64,000 nucleotides of DNA from Microbacterium sp. 10M-3C3 (GTDB lineage Bacteria; Actinomycetota; Actinomycetes; Actinomycetales; Microbacteriaceae): contig NZ_CP034245.1 in assembly GCF_003931875.1 (NCBI RefSeq), positions 2,294,001 through 2,358,000 on the forward strand. Reading direction: 5' to 3'. The notes beneath the pieces are model-generated. The model had not been told where the DNA came from, ran no database searches, and was given only the letters and a program-made list of their open reading frames with translations. The translations under genes and the position numbers were made by a program. Positions 53,694 through 61,194 of this stretch are shown here, piece after piece. The stretch's first letter is position 1, and every line of letters begins with the position of its first letter.

Positions 53694-54919
53694 TGCAGGA
53701 TCGTCCCGGTCAGCTGCGACAGCGGCTCGGCGAGCGCGTTGATCAGGTCGGTGAGGTCGCGCTTGTCGGCGTCGGTCAGCTGCGCGTAGGGCACGAAGCC
53801 CGCGACGGCCGAGCCGTGCGCGGCGAGCGCCTCCTCGAGCTGCGCGTAGCCGTCGTCGATGCGGCGGACGAGCGACGCCCCTTCGTCGCCCTGCGCGCCG
53901 GCGAAGTCGCGCACGAGCGAGAACGCCATCTTCGACCCCTCGACGTTCGCGGCGAAGTCGTACAGGTCGGTGCCCGACCACCAGTCCTCCTCGCCGGAGA
54001 TCTTGCCCGTCGCGACCTCGTCGAGGAGCGCGATGGCGCCGTTGGAGATGCCGGCGACGCCCTGGTCCGACAGGGTCTGCGCGAAGTCGTCGGAGTGCAC
54101 GTGGTCGTCGAGCTCGCCGACGTCGGCGACGAGCCGGTCGCCGAGGGTCGCGCGCTCGGCGGGCGTCGAAGGCGCCCAATCCTGCCACGCCGGCGTCTCG
54201 CCGTCGGCGTTGAGCGCGTCCTGCGCCGGCACCCACAGATCCTTCTCGATGCGGTGGAAGCCGGTCCAGTCCAGGCCGTCGGCGCGCGCGTCGACCTCGC
54301 GGTAGTCGATGCGCGGGTCGAGGTCGCCCAGCGCCTCGGCGATCGGCTCGATCCGCTCGTAGTACGCCCGCACGGCGGGGAACTGCGTGCGCGCCGCGTC
54401 GTCGTCGCCGGACGCGTAGGCGGCTGTGAAGGCGTCGACGGCCGGGACGAGCTGCTCGACCTGGTCCTTCACGAAGGCGGCGTACAGGTCGACCGCGTGC
54501 TGCTTCTGCTCCGCGTCGGGTCCGTCGACGGCGACCGCGTCGCCGCTGACCTCGAACGCGGCCTTGCCGACGCCGTCGCCGACCATGCCGGGCTTGCACA
54601 GCGTGTAGTACGAGCCGGGCTGGGCGACCACGGTGAGCGTGCGCGACGCACCGGGGGCGATGTTCTCGACCTCGCCCACGATGCGCAGGCCGTCGTCGGC
54701 GAGCAGGTAGAACTCCGTCACATCCTGTCCCGCGTTGGTCACGTCGAAGACGACGGTTCCGCTCGCGGCGCTCGAGGTGGACACGTCGCACGCGTCCGAC
54801 GTCGACGACACCGTGACGGCCGCCGAGGACGCGGCGTCGGTCTTGGCGACGCATCCGGCGAGCGCGATCGACGCGGCGGCGAGGGCCGCGAGCGAGACGA
54901 GGGTGCGGGACGGGGTCAT
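53690..54919 (-). CDS. efeO: Iron-uptake lipoprotein EfeO
   Basis: Extracytoplasmic component that binds iron for EfeU; 409 residues. Lipobox LAGC gives Cys23. An N-terminal cupredoxin-like domain (about 30-130, with Cys44 and Cys108) precedes the M75 peptidase-like domain carrying the HxxE metal motif (His222-x2-Glu225). The ATG overlaps the efeU stop (ATGA). Confidence 0.95.
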   Translation of the reverse strand: MTPSRTLVSLAALAAASIALAGCVAKTDAASSAAVTVSSTSDACDVSTSSAASGTVVFDVTNAGQDVTEFYLLADDGLRIVGEVENIAPGASRTLTVVAQPGSYYTLCKPGMVGDGVGKAAFEVSGDAVAVDGPDAEQKQHAVDLYAAFVKDQVEQLVPAVDAFTAAYASGDDDAARTQFPAVRAYYERIEPIAEALGDLDPRIDYREVDARADGLDWTGFHRIEKDLWVPAQDALNADGETPAWQDWAPSTPAERATLGDRLVADVGELDDHVHSDDFAQTLSDQGVAGISNGAIALLDEVATGKISGEEDWWSGTDLYDFAANVEGSKMAFSLVRDFAGAQGDEGASLVRRIDDGYAQLEEALAAHGSAVAGFVPYAQLTDADKRDLTDLINALAEPLSQLTGTILQ

Positions 54920-55854
54920 GCGGCTCCCTGAGGGTGAGGCCCGACGGGTTCGGGGACGGATGCGGATGCGGCGGGCGCCGTGCGGCGCGGACGGCGGAGG
55001 CCGCGCACGAAGAAGGCGCCGACGACGAGGAGGTAGAGCGCCCACGCGATGACCTGTAGCCACGACATGCGCGGCATGAAGCCGACGGTCGCCTTCAGGA
55101 TCGCGGCGAGCGGGCCGCCGGGGGCGATCGCGTCGCTGACGTCGAACGCCCAGCCGAACGGGAGGGCGGACCAGCCGGTGGCGACGGCCCCGGACGCGTC
55201 GTGCGGCGCCAGCGCGGTGAAGGGGCCGGGGAGGGCGCCGGCCTCCTGGAGGTCGTGGATCGCGTAGGCGAGGACGCCGCCGGCGACGATCACGAGGAAC
55301 GCCCCGCTCCACGCGAAGAAGCGTCGGAGGTCGAGGCGCACCACGCCGCGGGCGAGGAGCCAGCCGAGGAGGGCCGCCGTCACCAGCCCGAGCACCGCGC
55401 CGACGAGGGCAGCGGGTGCGTCGCCGAAGGACTGGACCATCGACCACAGCAGGAGCGTGGTCTCGATGCCCTCGCGCGCGACGGAGACGAAGCCGAGGAG
55501 GACGAGCGCCCCCACGCTCGCGGAGCGCAGCGCCCGGTCGACGCCCGACTCGAGGGTCGCACGGAGCGTCCGCGCGGTGCGCTGCATCCAGAAGATCATC
55601 CACGTGACCATCGCGACCGCGACGAGCGACAGGCCGCCGCCGATCAGCTCCTGAGCCTCGAAGGTCAGCGTGTACTCGCCGAAGGTGAGGACGGCTCCGA
55701 AGCCGACGGCCAGAGCGATCGCGAGGCCCACACCCGCCCACAGCAACGGCAGGGCGTCCCGGCGGCCCAGTCGCGACAGGTAGGCCACGAGGATGCCGAC
55801 GACGAGGGCGGCTTCGAGGCCTTCGCGCAGGCCGATGAGGAAGGTGGCGAACAC
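54916..55854 (-). CDS. efeU: Iron permease EfeU (FTR1 family)
   Basis: Seven-helix high-affinity iron permease; 312 residues, with a 25-residue tail beyond the usual length. The two REXXE iron motifs are REGLE (10-14) and REGIE (127-131). The GTG at 55854 (VFATFLIGLREGLEA) is chosen from family alignment; the longer ATG at 56085 lies across the intergenic region. First gene of efeUOB, with an iron-box-like palindrome upstream. Confidence 0.95.
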   Translation of the reverse strand: MFATFLIGLREGLEAALVVGILVAYLSRLGRRDALPLLWAGVGLAIALAVGFGAVLTFGEYTLTFEAQELIGGGLSLVAVAMVTWMIFWMQRTARTLRATLESGVDRALRSASVGALVLLGFVSVAREGIETTLLLWSMVQSFGDAPAALVGAVLGLVTAALLGWLLARGVVRLDLRRFFAWSGAFLVIVAGGVLAYAIHDLQEAGALPGPFTALAPHDASGAVATGWSALPFGWAFDVSDAIAPGGPLAAILKATVGFMPRMSWLQVIAWALYLLVVGAFFVRGLRRPRRTAPAASASVPEPVGPHPQGAA

Positions 55855-55894
55855 GGATGATCCCAAGCTCGGGCGGGTGACCGCGGATGGAAGT

Positions 55895-55914
55895 AAGGTT
55901 AGGCGTGCCTTACC
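55895..55914. promoter_or_regulatory. Iron-box-like palindrome upstream of efeU
   Basis: GGTTAGGCGTGCCTTACC: near-perfect inverted repeat (one mismatch) like DtxR/IdeR operators. It contains the minus-strand TAACCT that could be the efeU -10, so iron-loaded repressor would block efeU. Confidence 0.6.
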
Positions 55915-56006
55915 AAACGACGAGGGTACGCCTGTCGCGTCCGGACCGCCAATCGGCACCGTCGGCACGGTTCGTAACATTCGGGCGCGTGGCGCGGCGC
56001 CCGACC

Positions 56007-56012
56007 TAGCCT
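56007..56012 (+). promoter_or_regulatory. -10 element for the 2-oxoglutarate oxygenase gene
   Basis: TAGCCT, six bases before the ATG at 56019. Confidence 0.55.
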
Positions 56013-56018
56013 CGGTCC

Positions 56019-57041
56019 ATGGCCGATCTGAACCTCCCCGTGCTCGATCTCTCGCTCCTCGATCAGGGGCCCGATGCCGCCGCACGCTTCCGCGACGAGC
56101 TGCGCGCCGCGACGCACGACGTCGGGTTCTTCTACCTCGTCGGAACCGGCGTCACCCCCGAGCTCGAAGCGCGGCTGCTGTCGGCCGCGCAGGACTTCTT
56201 CGCCCTCCCCGAGGCCGAGAAGCTCGCGATCGAGAACGTCACGAGCCCGCACTTCCGCGGCTACACGCGCGTCGGCGGCGAGCGCACGCAGGGACGCATC
56301 GACTGGCGCGAGCAGATCGACATCGGCCCCGAGCGCGACGCGATCGAGAACCCGGAGCGCGACTTCGACCGCCTGGTGGGTCCGAACCTGTGGCCGGCGT
56401 CCCAGCCCGAGCTGCGCGAGGTCGTGACCGAGTGGCACGACACGCTGACGCAGGTGGCGCTCAAGCTGCTGCGGGCGTGGGCGGTCGCGCTCGGCGCCGA
56501 CGAGGACTACTTCGAGCGCCACTTCGACGACCCGCAGACGCTCATCAAGATCGTCCGGTACCCCGGGAAGGACGACCCCACCCCGCAGCAGGGCGTGGGC
56601 GCGCACAAGGACTCGGGCGTGCTGACGCTGCTGTGGGTCGAGCCCGGGAAGGGCGGCCTGCAGGTGCTGCGCGACGGCGAATGGGTCGACGCTCCCCCGG
56701 TGCCCGGCGCGTTCGTGGTCAACATCGGCGAGCTGCTCGAGTACGCGACGCAGGGTTACCTGGCGGCGACGAACCACCGGGTCATCTCGCCGACGTACCC
56801 CGACTCGCGCATCTCGGTGCCGTTCTTCTTCAACCCCGCCCTCGATACGCGGCTGCCGATCATCCAGCTCCCCGCCGACCTCGCCGCCGAGGCGCGGGGG
56901 GTCGAGGACGACCCCGACAACCCGATCCACGCGACCTACGGCGAGAACGCGCTGAAGTCGCGTCTTCGCGCCCACCCCGACGTCGCGGCCATCCACCACC
57001 CCGACCTCGTCGCCGCGCGCGCCGCCGCCGCATCCGCCTGA
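56019..57041 (+). CDS. 2-oxoglutarate/Fe(II)-dependent oxygenase, isopenicillin-N-synthase-like
   Basis: 340-residue non-haem iron oxygenase. The facial triad is His196-x-Asp198 (GAHKDSG) and His253 (TNHRV); Arg264-x-Ser266 (RISVPFF) binds 2-oxoglutarate. The N-terminal DIOX_N domain is LPVLDLSLLDQG and GFFYLVGTGV. The substrate is unknown. It is divergent from efeU, and the iron-box palindrome lies between them, so iron could influence both. Confidence 0.92.
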   Translation: MADLNLPVLDLSLLDQGPDAAARFRDELRAATHDVGFFYLVGTGVTPELEARLLSAAQDFFALPEAEKLAIENVTSPHFRGYTRVGGERTQGRIDWREQIDIGPERDAIENPERDFDRLVGPNLWPASQPELREVVTEWHDTLTQVALKLLRAWAVALGADEDYFERHFDDPQTLIKIVRYPGKDDPTPQQGVGAHKDSGVLTLLWVEPGKGGLQVLRDGEWVDAPPVPGAFVVNIGELLEYATQGYLAATNHRVISPTYPDSRISVPFFFNPALDTRLPIIQLPADLAAEARGVEDDPDNPIHATYGENALKSRLRAHPDVAAIHHPDLVAARAAAASA

Positions 57042-57054
57042 CGCCCGCCTCGGT

Positions 57055-57114
57055 AAACGCGATCCGCGCCGACAAACGACGCCCCACGGGCGTTTGCCGG
57101 CGCGGATCGCGTTT
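57055..57114. repeat. 24-base inverted repeat, probable terminator
   Basis: Arms 57055-57078 and 57091-57114 are complementary at 23 of 24 positions (AAACGCGATCCGCG ends), with a 12-base loop ACGCCCCACGGG. It starts 14 bases after the oxygenase stop. It is much longer than a usual terminator stem. Confidence 0.75.
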
Positions 57115-57143
57115 CTGCGCCGCGCGAGTGCATGGAAACGATG

Positions 57144-57172
57144 AAGGCCTCCCCACACCGTGGAGAGGCCTT
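57144..57172 (-). terminator. rpsO: rpsO terminator
   Basis: AAGGCCTC (57144-57151) pairs with GAGGCCTT (57165-57172), with an additional CCAC/GTGG inner stem and a three-base loop. It lies 45 bases downstream of the rpsO stop. Confidence 0.6.
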
Positions 57173-57217
57173 CTCAAGAATGTTTTGCGCGATTGAACGC
57201 TGGGCGCGATGCCTGCT

Positions 57218-57487
57218 TTATCGACGCAGTCCGAGACGCTCGATCAGCGACCGGTAACGGTTGATGTCGATGTCCTGGAGGTAGCCGAGCAGACGGCGGC
57301 GCTGACCCACGAGCAGGAACAGACCACGACGCGAGTGGTGGTCGTGCTTGTGCTCCTTCAGGTGCTCCGTGAGGTCCTTGATGCGCTGCGTCAGCATCGC
57401 GACCTGCACCTCGGGGGATCCGGTGTCACCGGGGTGCGTCGCGTACTCTTCGATGATCGCCTTCTTGACGTCTGCATCCAGTGCCAT
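57218..57487 (-). CDS. rpsO: 30S ribosomal protein S15
   Basis: Primary 16S rRNA-binding protein of the small-subunit platform; 89 residues, standard length. The conserved segments are [29 protein letters not shown] and KRRKLLGYL-like [15 protein letters not shown] (minus strand, 57583-57578) probably starts a leader of about 85 bases, in which S15 autoregulation is possible. It is separated from pnp in this genome. Confidence 0.98.
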   Translation of the reverse strand: MALDADVKKAIIEEYATHPGDTGSPEVQVAMLTQRIKDLTEHLKEHKHDHHSRRGLFLLVGQRRRLLGYLQDIDINRYRSLIERLGLRR

Positions 57488-57616
57488 AGAGGGATCCCCT
57501 TTCTGCTTGTTGCGCGGCGCCCGACGGCTGATCCGTGGGCTCTCTTTCTCCGCGGCCGATCCAACGGCAACCGCATAAGCCTACCAGCAGCGCGTCGACC
57601 GCGGCGACGCGGGCGA

Positions 57617-57622
57617 TAGCCT
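57617..57622 (+). promoter_or_regulatory. -10 element for the MFS gene at 57629
   Basis: TAGCCT, six bases before the ATG. Confidence 0.55.
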
Positions 57623-57628
57623 CATCTG

Positions 57629-58924
57629 ATGCGCCGCGAGCACCTGATCGATCTCCGCCCCCTGCGCACCCCCGCCTTCGCACGTCTGTGGGCCGGCTCG
57701 ACGCTCGCGGGCCTGGGCGGCCAGCTGACGATCGTCGCGGTCATGCTGCACGTGTTCGAGCTCACCGGCGACACGTTCGCGGTGTCGATGATCGCCGTCG
57801 CGGGCCTGCTCCCGATGATCGTCGCGGGACTGTACGGCGGCATGCTCGCCGACTCGTTCGACCGGCGCATCGTCGCCCTCCTCGCGGCGTCGGTCACATT
57901 CGCCTCCACGCTCCTGCTCGCGAGCCTCGCGTGGGCGCAGCTGGAGACGGTGTGGTGGCTGTACGCGCTGAGCGTCATCAACTCCGCCGCGAACTCCGTC
58001 GTGATGGCCACGCGCGCAGCGATCGTCCCGCGCCTGATCCCGGCCGACCTGCTGCCCGCGGCCGCCGCTCTGCAGGGGATCAGCGGCGGCGTGATGGTGA
58101 TGGTCGGCCCCGCTCTGGCGGGCATCCTCGTCGCCTTCACGGGCTACGCGTGGACCTACACGATCGACGTCGTGCTCATGCTGGGGCTGTTCCTCGGCCT
58201 GTGGACGCTCCCCGCGATCGCGCCCGAGGGCGACGTCGTGGCCGCGGGCTGGGAGTCGCTGAAGGACGGCTGGCGCTTCCTCAAGCGGGCGTCCAACATC
58301 CGTTTGCAGTTCATCCTCGACATCACCGCGATGACCTTCGGGCAGCCGCTCGCGCTCTTTCCGGCCATCGGCGCCGTGCTCCTCGGCGGCGGCGCGATCA
58401 CCACCGGCGCCCTCACGGCTGCGATCGCCGGCGGCGTGCTGCTGTCGAGCCTGTTCTCGGGCCCGGTCGGCCGTGTCCGGCGGCAGGGACTGGGCATCGC
58501 GCGCGCGATCGACGTGTATGCGCTCGCGATGGTCCTGTTCGGTGCCGTGCTGCTGGCCGCTGCGCTGGGCGTCTTCGCCCCGCCCGTCGTCGACGAGGCG
58601 CACGCCAACGTCCCGCTCATCATCGCCGCGATGGTCGCGATGGCGATCGCCGGGGCGTCCGACAACGTCAGCGCCATCTTCCGCACCACGATGCTGCAGG
58701 CCGCCGTGCCCGACGCCATCCGCGGCCGCCTGCAGGGCGTGTTCATCGTCGTCGTCGCCGGCGGGCCACGCGTCGGGGCGCTGTACGCCGGGGCCCTCGC
58801 GAGCATCACGACGCTGTGGTTCCCGCCGCTGATCGGCGGGGTCGCGATCCTCGCGCTGGTCGGCGTCCTCGTGCGCGTGAGCCCCCGCTTCCGCGCGTAC
58901 GATGCGCAGCATCCGGAACCCTGA
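57629..58924 (+). CDS. Major facilitator superfamily transporter (MFS_3-like)
   Basis: 431-residue polytopic protein with 12 hydrophobic segments. It resembles enterobactin-exporter/EntS-type or drug MFS transporters: FARLWAGSTLAGLGGQLT at the start, GGMLADSFDRRIV loop 2-3, and GRLQGVFIVVVAGGPRVG. Substrate unknown. Leaderless start likely. The 3' end is part of a tandem duplication that includes the stop codon. Confidence 0.88.
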   Translation: MRREHLIDLRPLRTPAFARLWAGSTLAGLGGQLTIVAVMLHVFELTGDTFAVSMIAVAGLLPMIVAGLYGGMLADSFDRRIVALLAASVTFASTLLLASLAWAQLETVWWLYALSVINSAANSVVMATRAAIVPRLIPADLLPAAAALQGISGGVMVMVGPALAGILVAFTGYAWTYTIDVVLMLGLFLGLWTLPAIAPEGDVVAAGWESLKDGWRFLKRASNIRLQFILDITAMTFGQPLALFPAIGAVLLGGGAITTGALTAAIAGGVLLSSLFSGPVGRVRRQGLGIARAIDVYALAMVLFGAVLLAAALGVFAPPVVDEAHANVPLIIAAMVAMAIAGASDNVSAIFRTTMLQAAVPDAIRGRLQGVFIVVVAGGPRVGALYAGALASITTLWFPPLIGGVAILALVGVLVRVSPRFRAYDAQHPEP

Positions 58925-58949
58925 CGGCGCAGCGTCCGGAACCCTGACG
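58904..58949. repeat. 23-base tandem duplication across the MFS stop codon
   Basis: Unit 58904-58926 is repeated at 58927-58949 with one substitution (CAGCATCC versus CAGCGTCC). The first copy encodes the last residues and the TGA; the second lies in the untranslated 3' side. Confidence 0.85.
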
Positions 58950-59023
58950 GCGCGCAACGGTCGCATATCGGCGGATTCCGGACGCGGCATCCCCGAACCC
59001 GCCCACGGCGGATGCCGCGGCGC

Positions 59024-59029
59024 TAGCGT
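59024..59029 (+). promoter_or_regulatory. -10 element for the EamA gene
   Basis: TAGCGT, six bases before the GTG at 59036. Confidence 0.5.
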
Positions 59030-59035
59030 CGGCGC

Positions 59036-59998
59036 GTGACCCTCTCCGCTCCCGCCCGTCCCGCCTCGACGCTCGCCGTCACGGTGCAGTTCGTCCTCGC
59101 CGGTGTGGTGTGGGGCTCGAGCTTCCTGTTCATCGCCGTCGCGCTCACGGGTATGACGCCGGCGCAGGTCGCGTGGTCGCGTCTCGTCTTCGGGGCGCTC
59201 GCGCTGGCCGCGCTCGTGCTGATGCGTCGCGAACGCCTGTCGCGGTCGCCGCGCGTCTGGGCGCATCTGGCGGTCATCGCGGTGACGTTCTGCGTGACCC
59301 CGTATCTGCTCTTCGCGTGGGCGCAGCAGCACGTGCCCTCGAGCCTCGCGAGCATCTTCAACGCCACGACGCCGATCATGACGGCGGTGTTCGCGTGGGC
59401 GGCGTTCCGCGTCGAGCGGCTCACGACCGGCCAGCTCGCCGGCATCGCCGTGGGGATCGCGGGCGTGGTCGTGATCATCGCACCCGGCGCGGTCGCCGAC
59501 GTCGCCGCGAGCACGGTCGCGCAGCTGGCTCTGCTCGGCGCGACGGCCTGCTACGGCTTCAGCCTCGCGTACATGCGCCGATTCCTCTCGCAGACCGGCC
59601 TGTCGGGCATCGCGTTCGCGGCGGGCTACGTCGGCATCGGCGCCGTCGTGATGCTCGTGCTCACGCCGGTCGTGTTCGCGCAGCCCGTGGCGTGGTCGCC
59701 GTGGGTGATCGGGAGCGTCGTGCTCCTGGGGGTGCTCGGCACCGGCTTCGCGTACGCGTGGAACCAGAACGTGCTGGCGGCGTGGGGACCCACGCGCGCC
59801 TCCACGGTCACCTACATCACGCCCGTCATCGGGGTCGTGCTCGGCATCGTGGTGCTCGGCGAGCGGCTCACGTGGAACGAGCCGGTGGGCGCGCTCATCG
59901 TGCTCGTCGGGATCCTGCTCGTGCAGCGCCGTCTGGCTCGGCGGCCGCGGCGCCGGAACGACGAAGCGGCGGATGCCGGAGCATCCGCCGCTTCGTGA
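59036..59998 (+). CDS. EamA-family (DMT superfamily) transporter
   Basis: 320-residue drug/metabolite transporter with ten hydrophobic helices and two EamA repeats (VWGSSFLFIAVALTGMTPAQ... and TACYGFSLAYMRRFL...). GERLTWNEPVGALIVLVGI near the end is typical. Probably an exporter of small amines or amino acids; the substrate is unknown. The charged C-terminal tail (RRLARRPRRRNDE) is cytoplasmic. It converges with yceI, three bases between stops. Confidence 0.9.
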   Translation: MTLSAPARPASTLAVTVQFVLAGVVWGSSFLFIAVALTGMTPAQVAWSRLVFGALALAALVLMRRERLSRSPRVWAHLAVIAVTFCVTPYLLFAWAQQHVPSSLASIFNATTPIMTAVFAWAAFRVERLTTGQLAGIAVGIAGVVVIIAPGAVADVAASTVAQLALLGATACYGFSLAYMRRFLSQTGLSGIAFAAGYVGIGAVVMLVLTPVVFAQPVAWSPWVIGSVVLLGVLGTGFAYAWNQNVLAAWGPTRASTVTYITPVIGVVLGIVVLGERLTWNEPVGALIVLVGILLVQRRLARRPRRRNDEAADAGASAAS

Positions 59999-60001
59999 GG
60001 C

Positions 60002-60565
60002 TCACGCCTGCAGGCTGCCCTGCAGCTCGAGCTCGAGCGTGACATCCTTGCCGACGAGCACGCCGCCGGTCTCGAGCGCCGCGTTCCACGTGAGACCGAA
60101 GTCCTCGCGGTTGATGACGCCCTTGGCCGTCGCGCCGGCCTTGTAGTTGCCCCACGGGTCGGTGCCGAAGCCGCCGAACTCGAACGCGAAGGTGACGGGC
60201 TTGGTCACGCCGCGGATCGTCAGGTCGCCGTCGACGAGGAAGTCCTCGCCCTCGATGCGGACTCCGGTCGAGCGGAACTCCATCGTCGGGTAGTTCTCGA
60301 CGTCGAAGAAGTCGGCCGAGCGCAGGTGCTGGTCGCGACCGGCGTCCTTCGTGTCGAGCGAGGCGACGTCGACGGAGGCCTCGACGCGCGCGTCGAGCGG
60401 GTTCTCCGGCGCGATGAGCGTGGCGCTCTTCATGCCGAAGGTGCCGCGCACCTTCGAGATCATCATGTGGCGCACGGTGAAGGTCACCTCGCTGTGGGCG
60501 GGGTCGAGCACCCAGGTGCCGGCCTTGTACCCGGGAACCTCGATGGTGGTGGTCGCGTCGGTCAT
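60002..60565 (-). CDS. YceI-family lipid-binding protein
   Basis: 187-residue YceI-like beta-barrel that binds polyisoprenoid or similar lipids. WVLDPAHSEVTFTVRHMMISKVRG, LRSADFFDVENYPTMEFRST and GDLTIRGVTKPV are signature segments. Unlike many periplasmic YceI proteins it has no signal peptide. GAGGAGAG lies just before the ATG. A palindrome overlapping a likely -10 lies upstream. Confidence 0.93.
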   Translation of the reverse strand: MTDATTTIEVPGYKAGTWVLDPAHSEVTFTVRHMMISKVRGTFGMKSATLIAPENPLDARVEASVDVASLDTKDAGRDQHLRSADFFDVENYPTMEFRSTGVRIEGEDFLVDGDLTIRGVTKPVTFAFEFGGFGTDPWGNYKAGATAKGVINREDFGLTWNAALETGGVLVGKDVTLELELQGSLQA

Positions 60566-60621
60566 TGTCTCTCCTCGGAAGTCGTCGGCGGATCGGTCAG
60601 GACAACCGCCGCTCGCACGAG

Positions 60622-60639
60622 TCTATTCCGACGAATAGA
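60622..60639. promoter_or_regulatory. Palindromic operator candidate at the yceI promoter
   Basis: TCTATTC-CGAC-GAATAGA: perfect seven-base arms in an unusually AT-rich patch. It overlaps a minus-strand TAGACT (60625-60620) that could be the yceI -10, which is the layout of a repressor site. Confidence 0.45.
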
Positions 60640-60652
60640 AAAATCCTGCGCG

Positions 60653-61018
60653 TCAGCCGACGGCGAGCAGATCGATGATGAAGATGAGGGTCTTCCCGCC
60701 GAGGAAGTGGCCACCCGCCGGACCGTACGCCAGGTGCGGCGGGATGATGAGCTCGCGGCGGCCGCCGACCTTCATGCCGGGGATGCCGTCCTGCCACCCC
60801 TGGATGAGGCCGCGCAGGGGGAACTGGATGCTCTCGCCACGTCCCCACGACGAGTCGAACTCCTCGCCGGAGTCGTACTCGACGCCCGCGTAGTGGACGG
60901 TGACGGTGTCGCCGGGCTTGGCCTCGTCACCGTCGCCGACGATGATGTCGCGGATCACCAGGTCGGAGGGGGCGGGGCCCGTCGGGGCGTCGAATTCGGG
61001 CTTCGTGCGATCGGTCAT
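60653..61018 (-). CDS. FKBP-type peptidyl-prolyl isomerase
   Basis: Small cytoplasmic FKBP, 121 residues, catalysing cis-trans proline isomerisation. The FKBP core spans about 35-120: VTVHYAGVEYDSGEEFDSS, PLRGLIQGWQDGIPGMKVGGRRELIIPPHLAYG and LIFIIDLLAV, with the drug-site residues Asp, Trp and Tyr retained. Start at ATG 61018. It is downstream of PrsW with a structured 176-base gap between. Confidence 0.93.
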   Translation of the reverse strand: MTDRTKPEFDAPTGPAPSDLVIRDIIVGDGDEAKPGDTVTVHYAGVEYDSGEEFDSSWGRGESIQFPLRGLIQGWQDGIPGMKVGGRRELIIPPHLAYGPAGGHFLGGKTLIFIIDLLAVG

Positions 61019-61070
61019 GCACCCATCCAACCATCCGGAGCACGACCCGGACCGACGCGATCGCGCACTC

Positions 61071-61176
61071 TTGACAGCCGGCGGCGGCCCGGAGCATCCT
61101 GGGGGCAGGCCAACTCAGCGCCCGGGAGACACGCAGGCATCGCCGCGGCACCGGGCGCTGAGTCTGTCTCCGGGCG
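61071..61176 (+). other. Structured intergenic element, possible small RNA
   Basis: A TTGACA (around 61072) with CATCCT about 18 bases downstream resembles a plus-strand promoter. It is followed by perfect 13-base arms (61113-61125 and 61151-61163, 25-base loop). A competing pairing CGCCCGGGAGACA with GTCTGTCTCCGGGCG (61162-61176) shares the same arms. No plus-strand gene follows for 1.3 kb. It may instead be the PrsW terminator. Confidence 0.35.
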
Positions 61177-61194
61177 TGTCCCGTCGCCGCAGCC

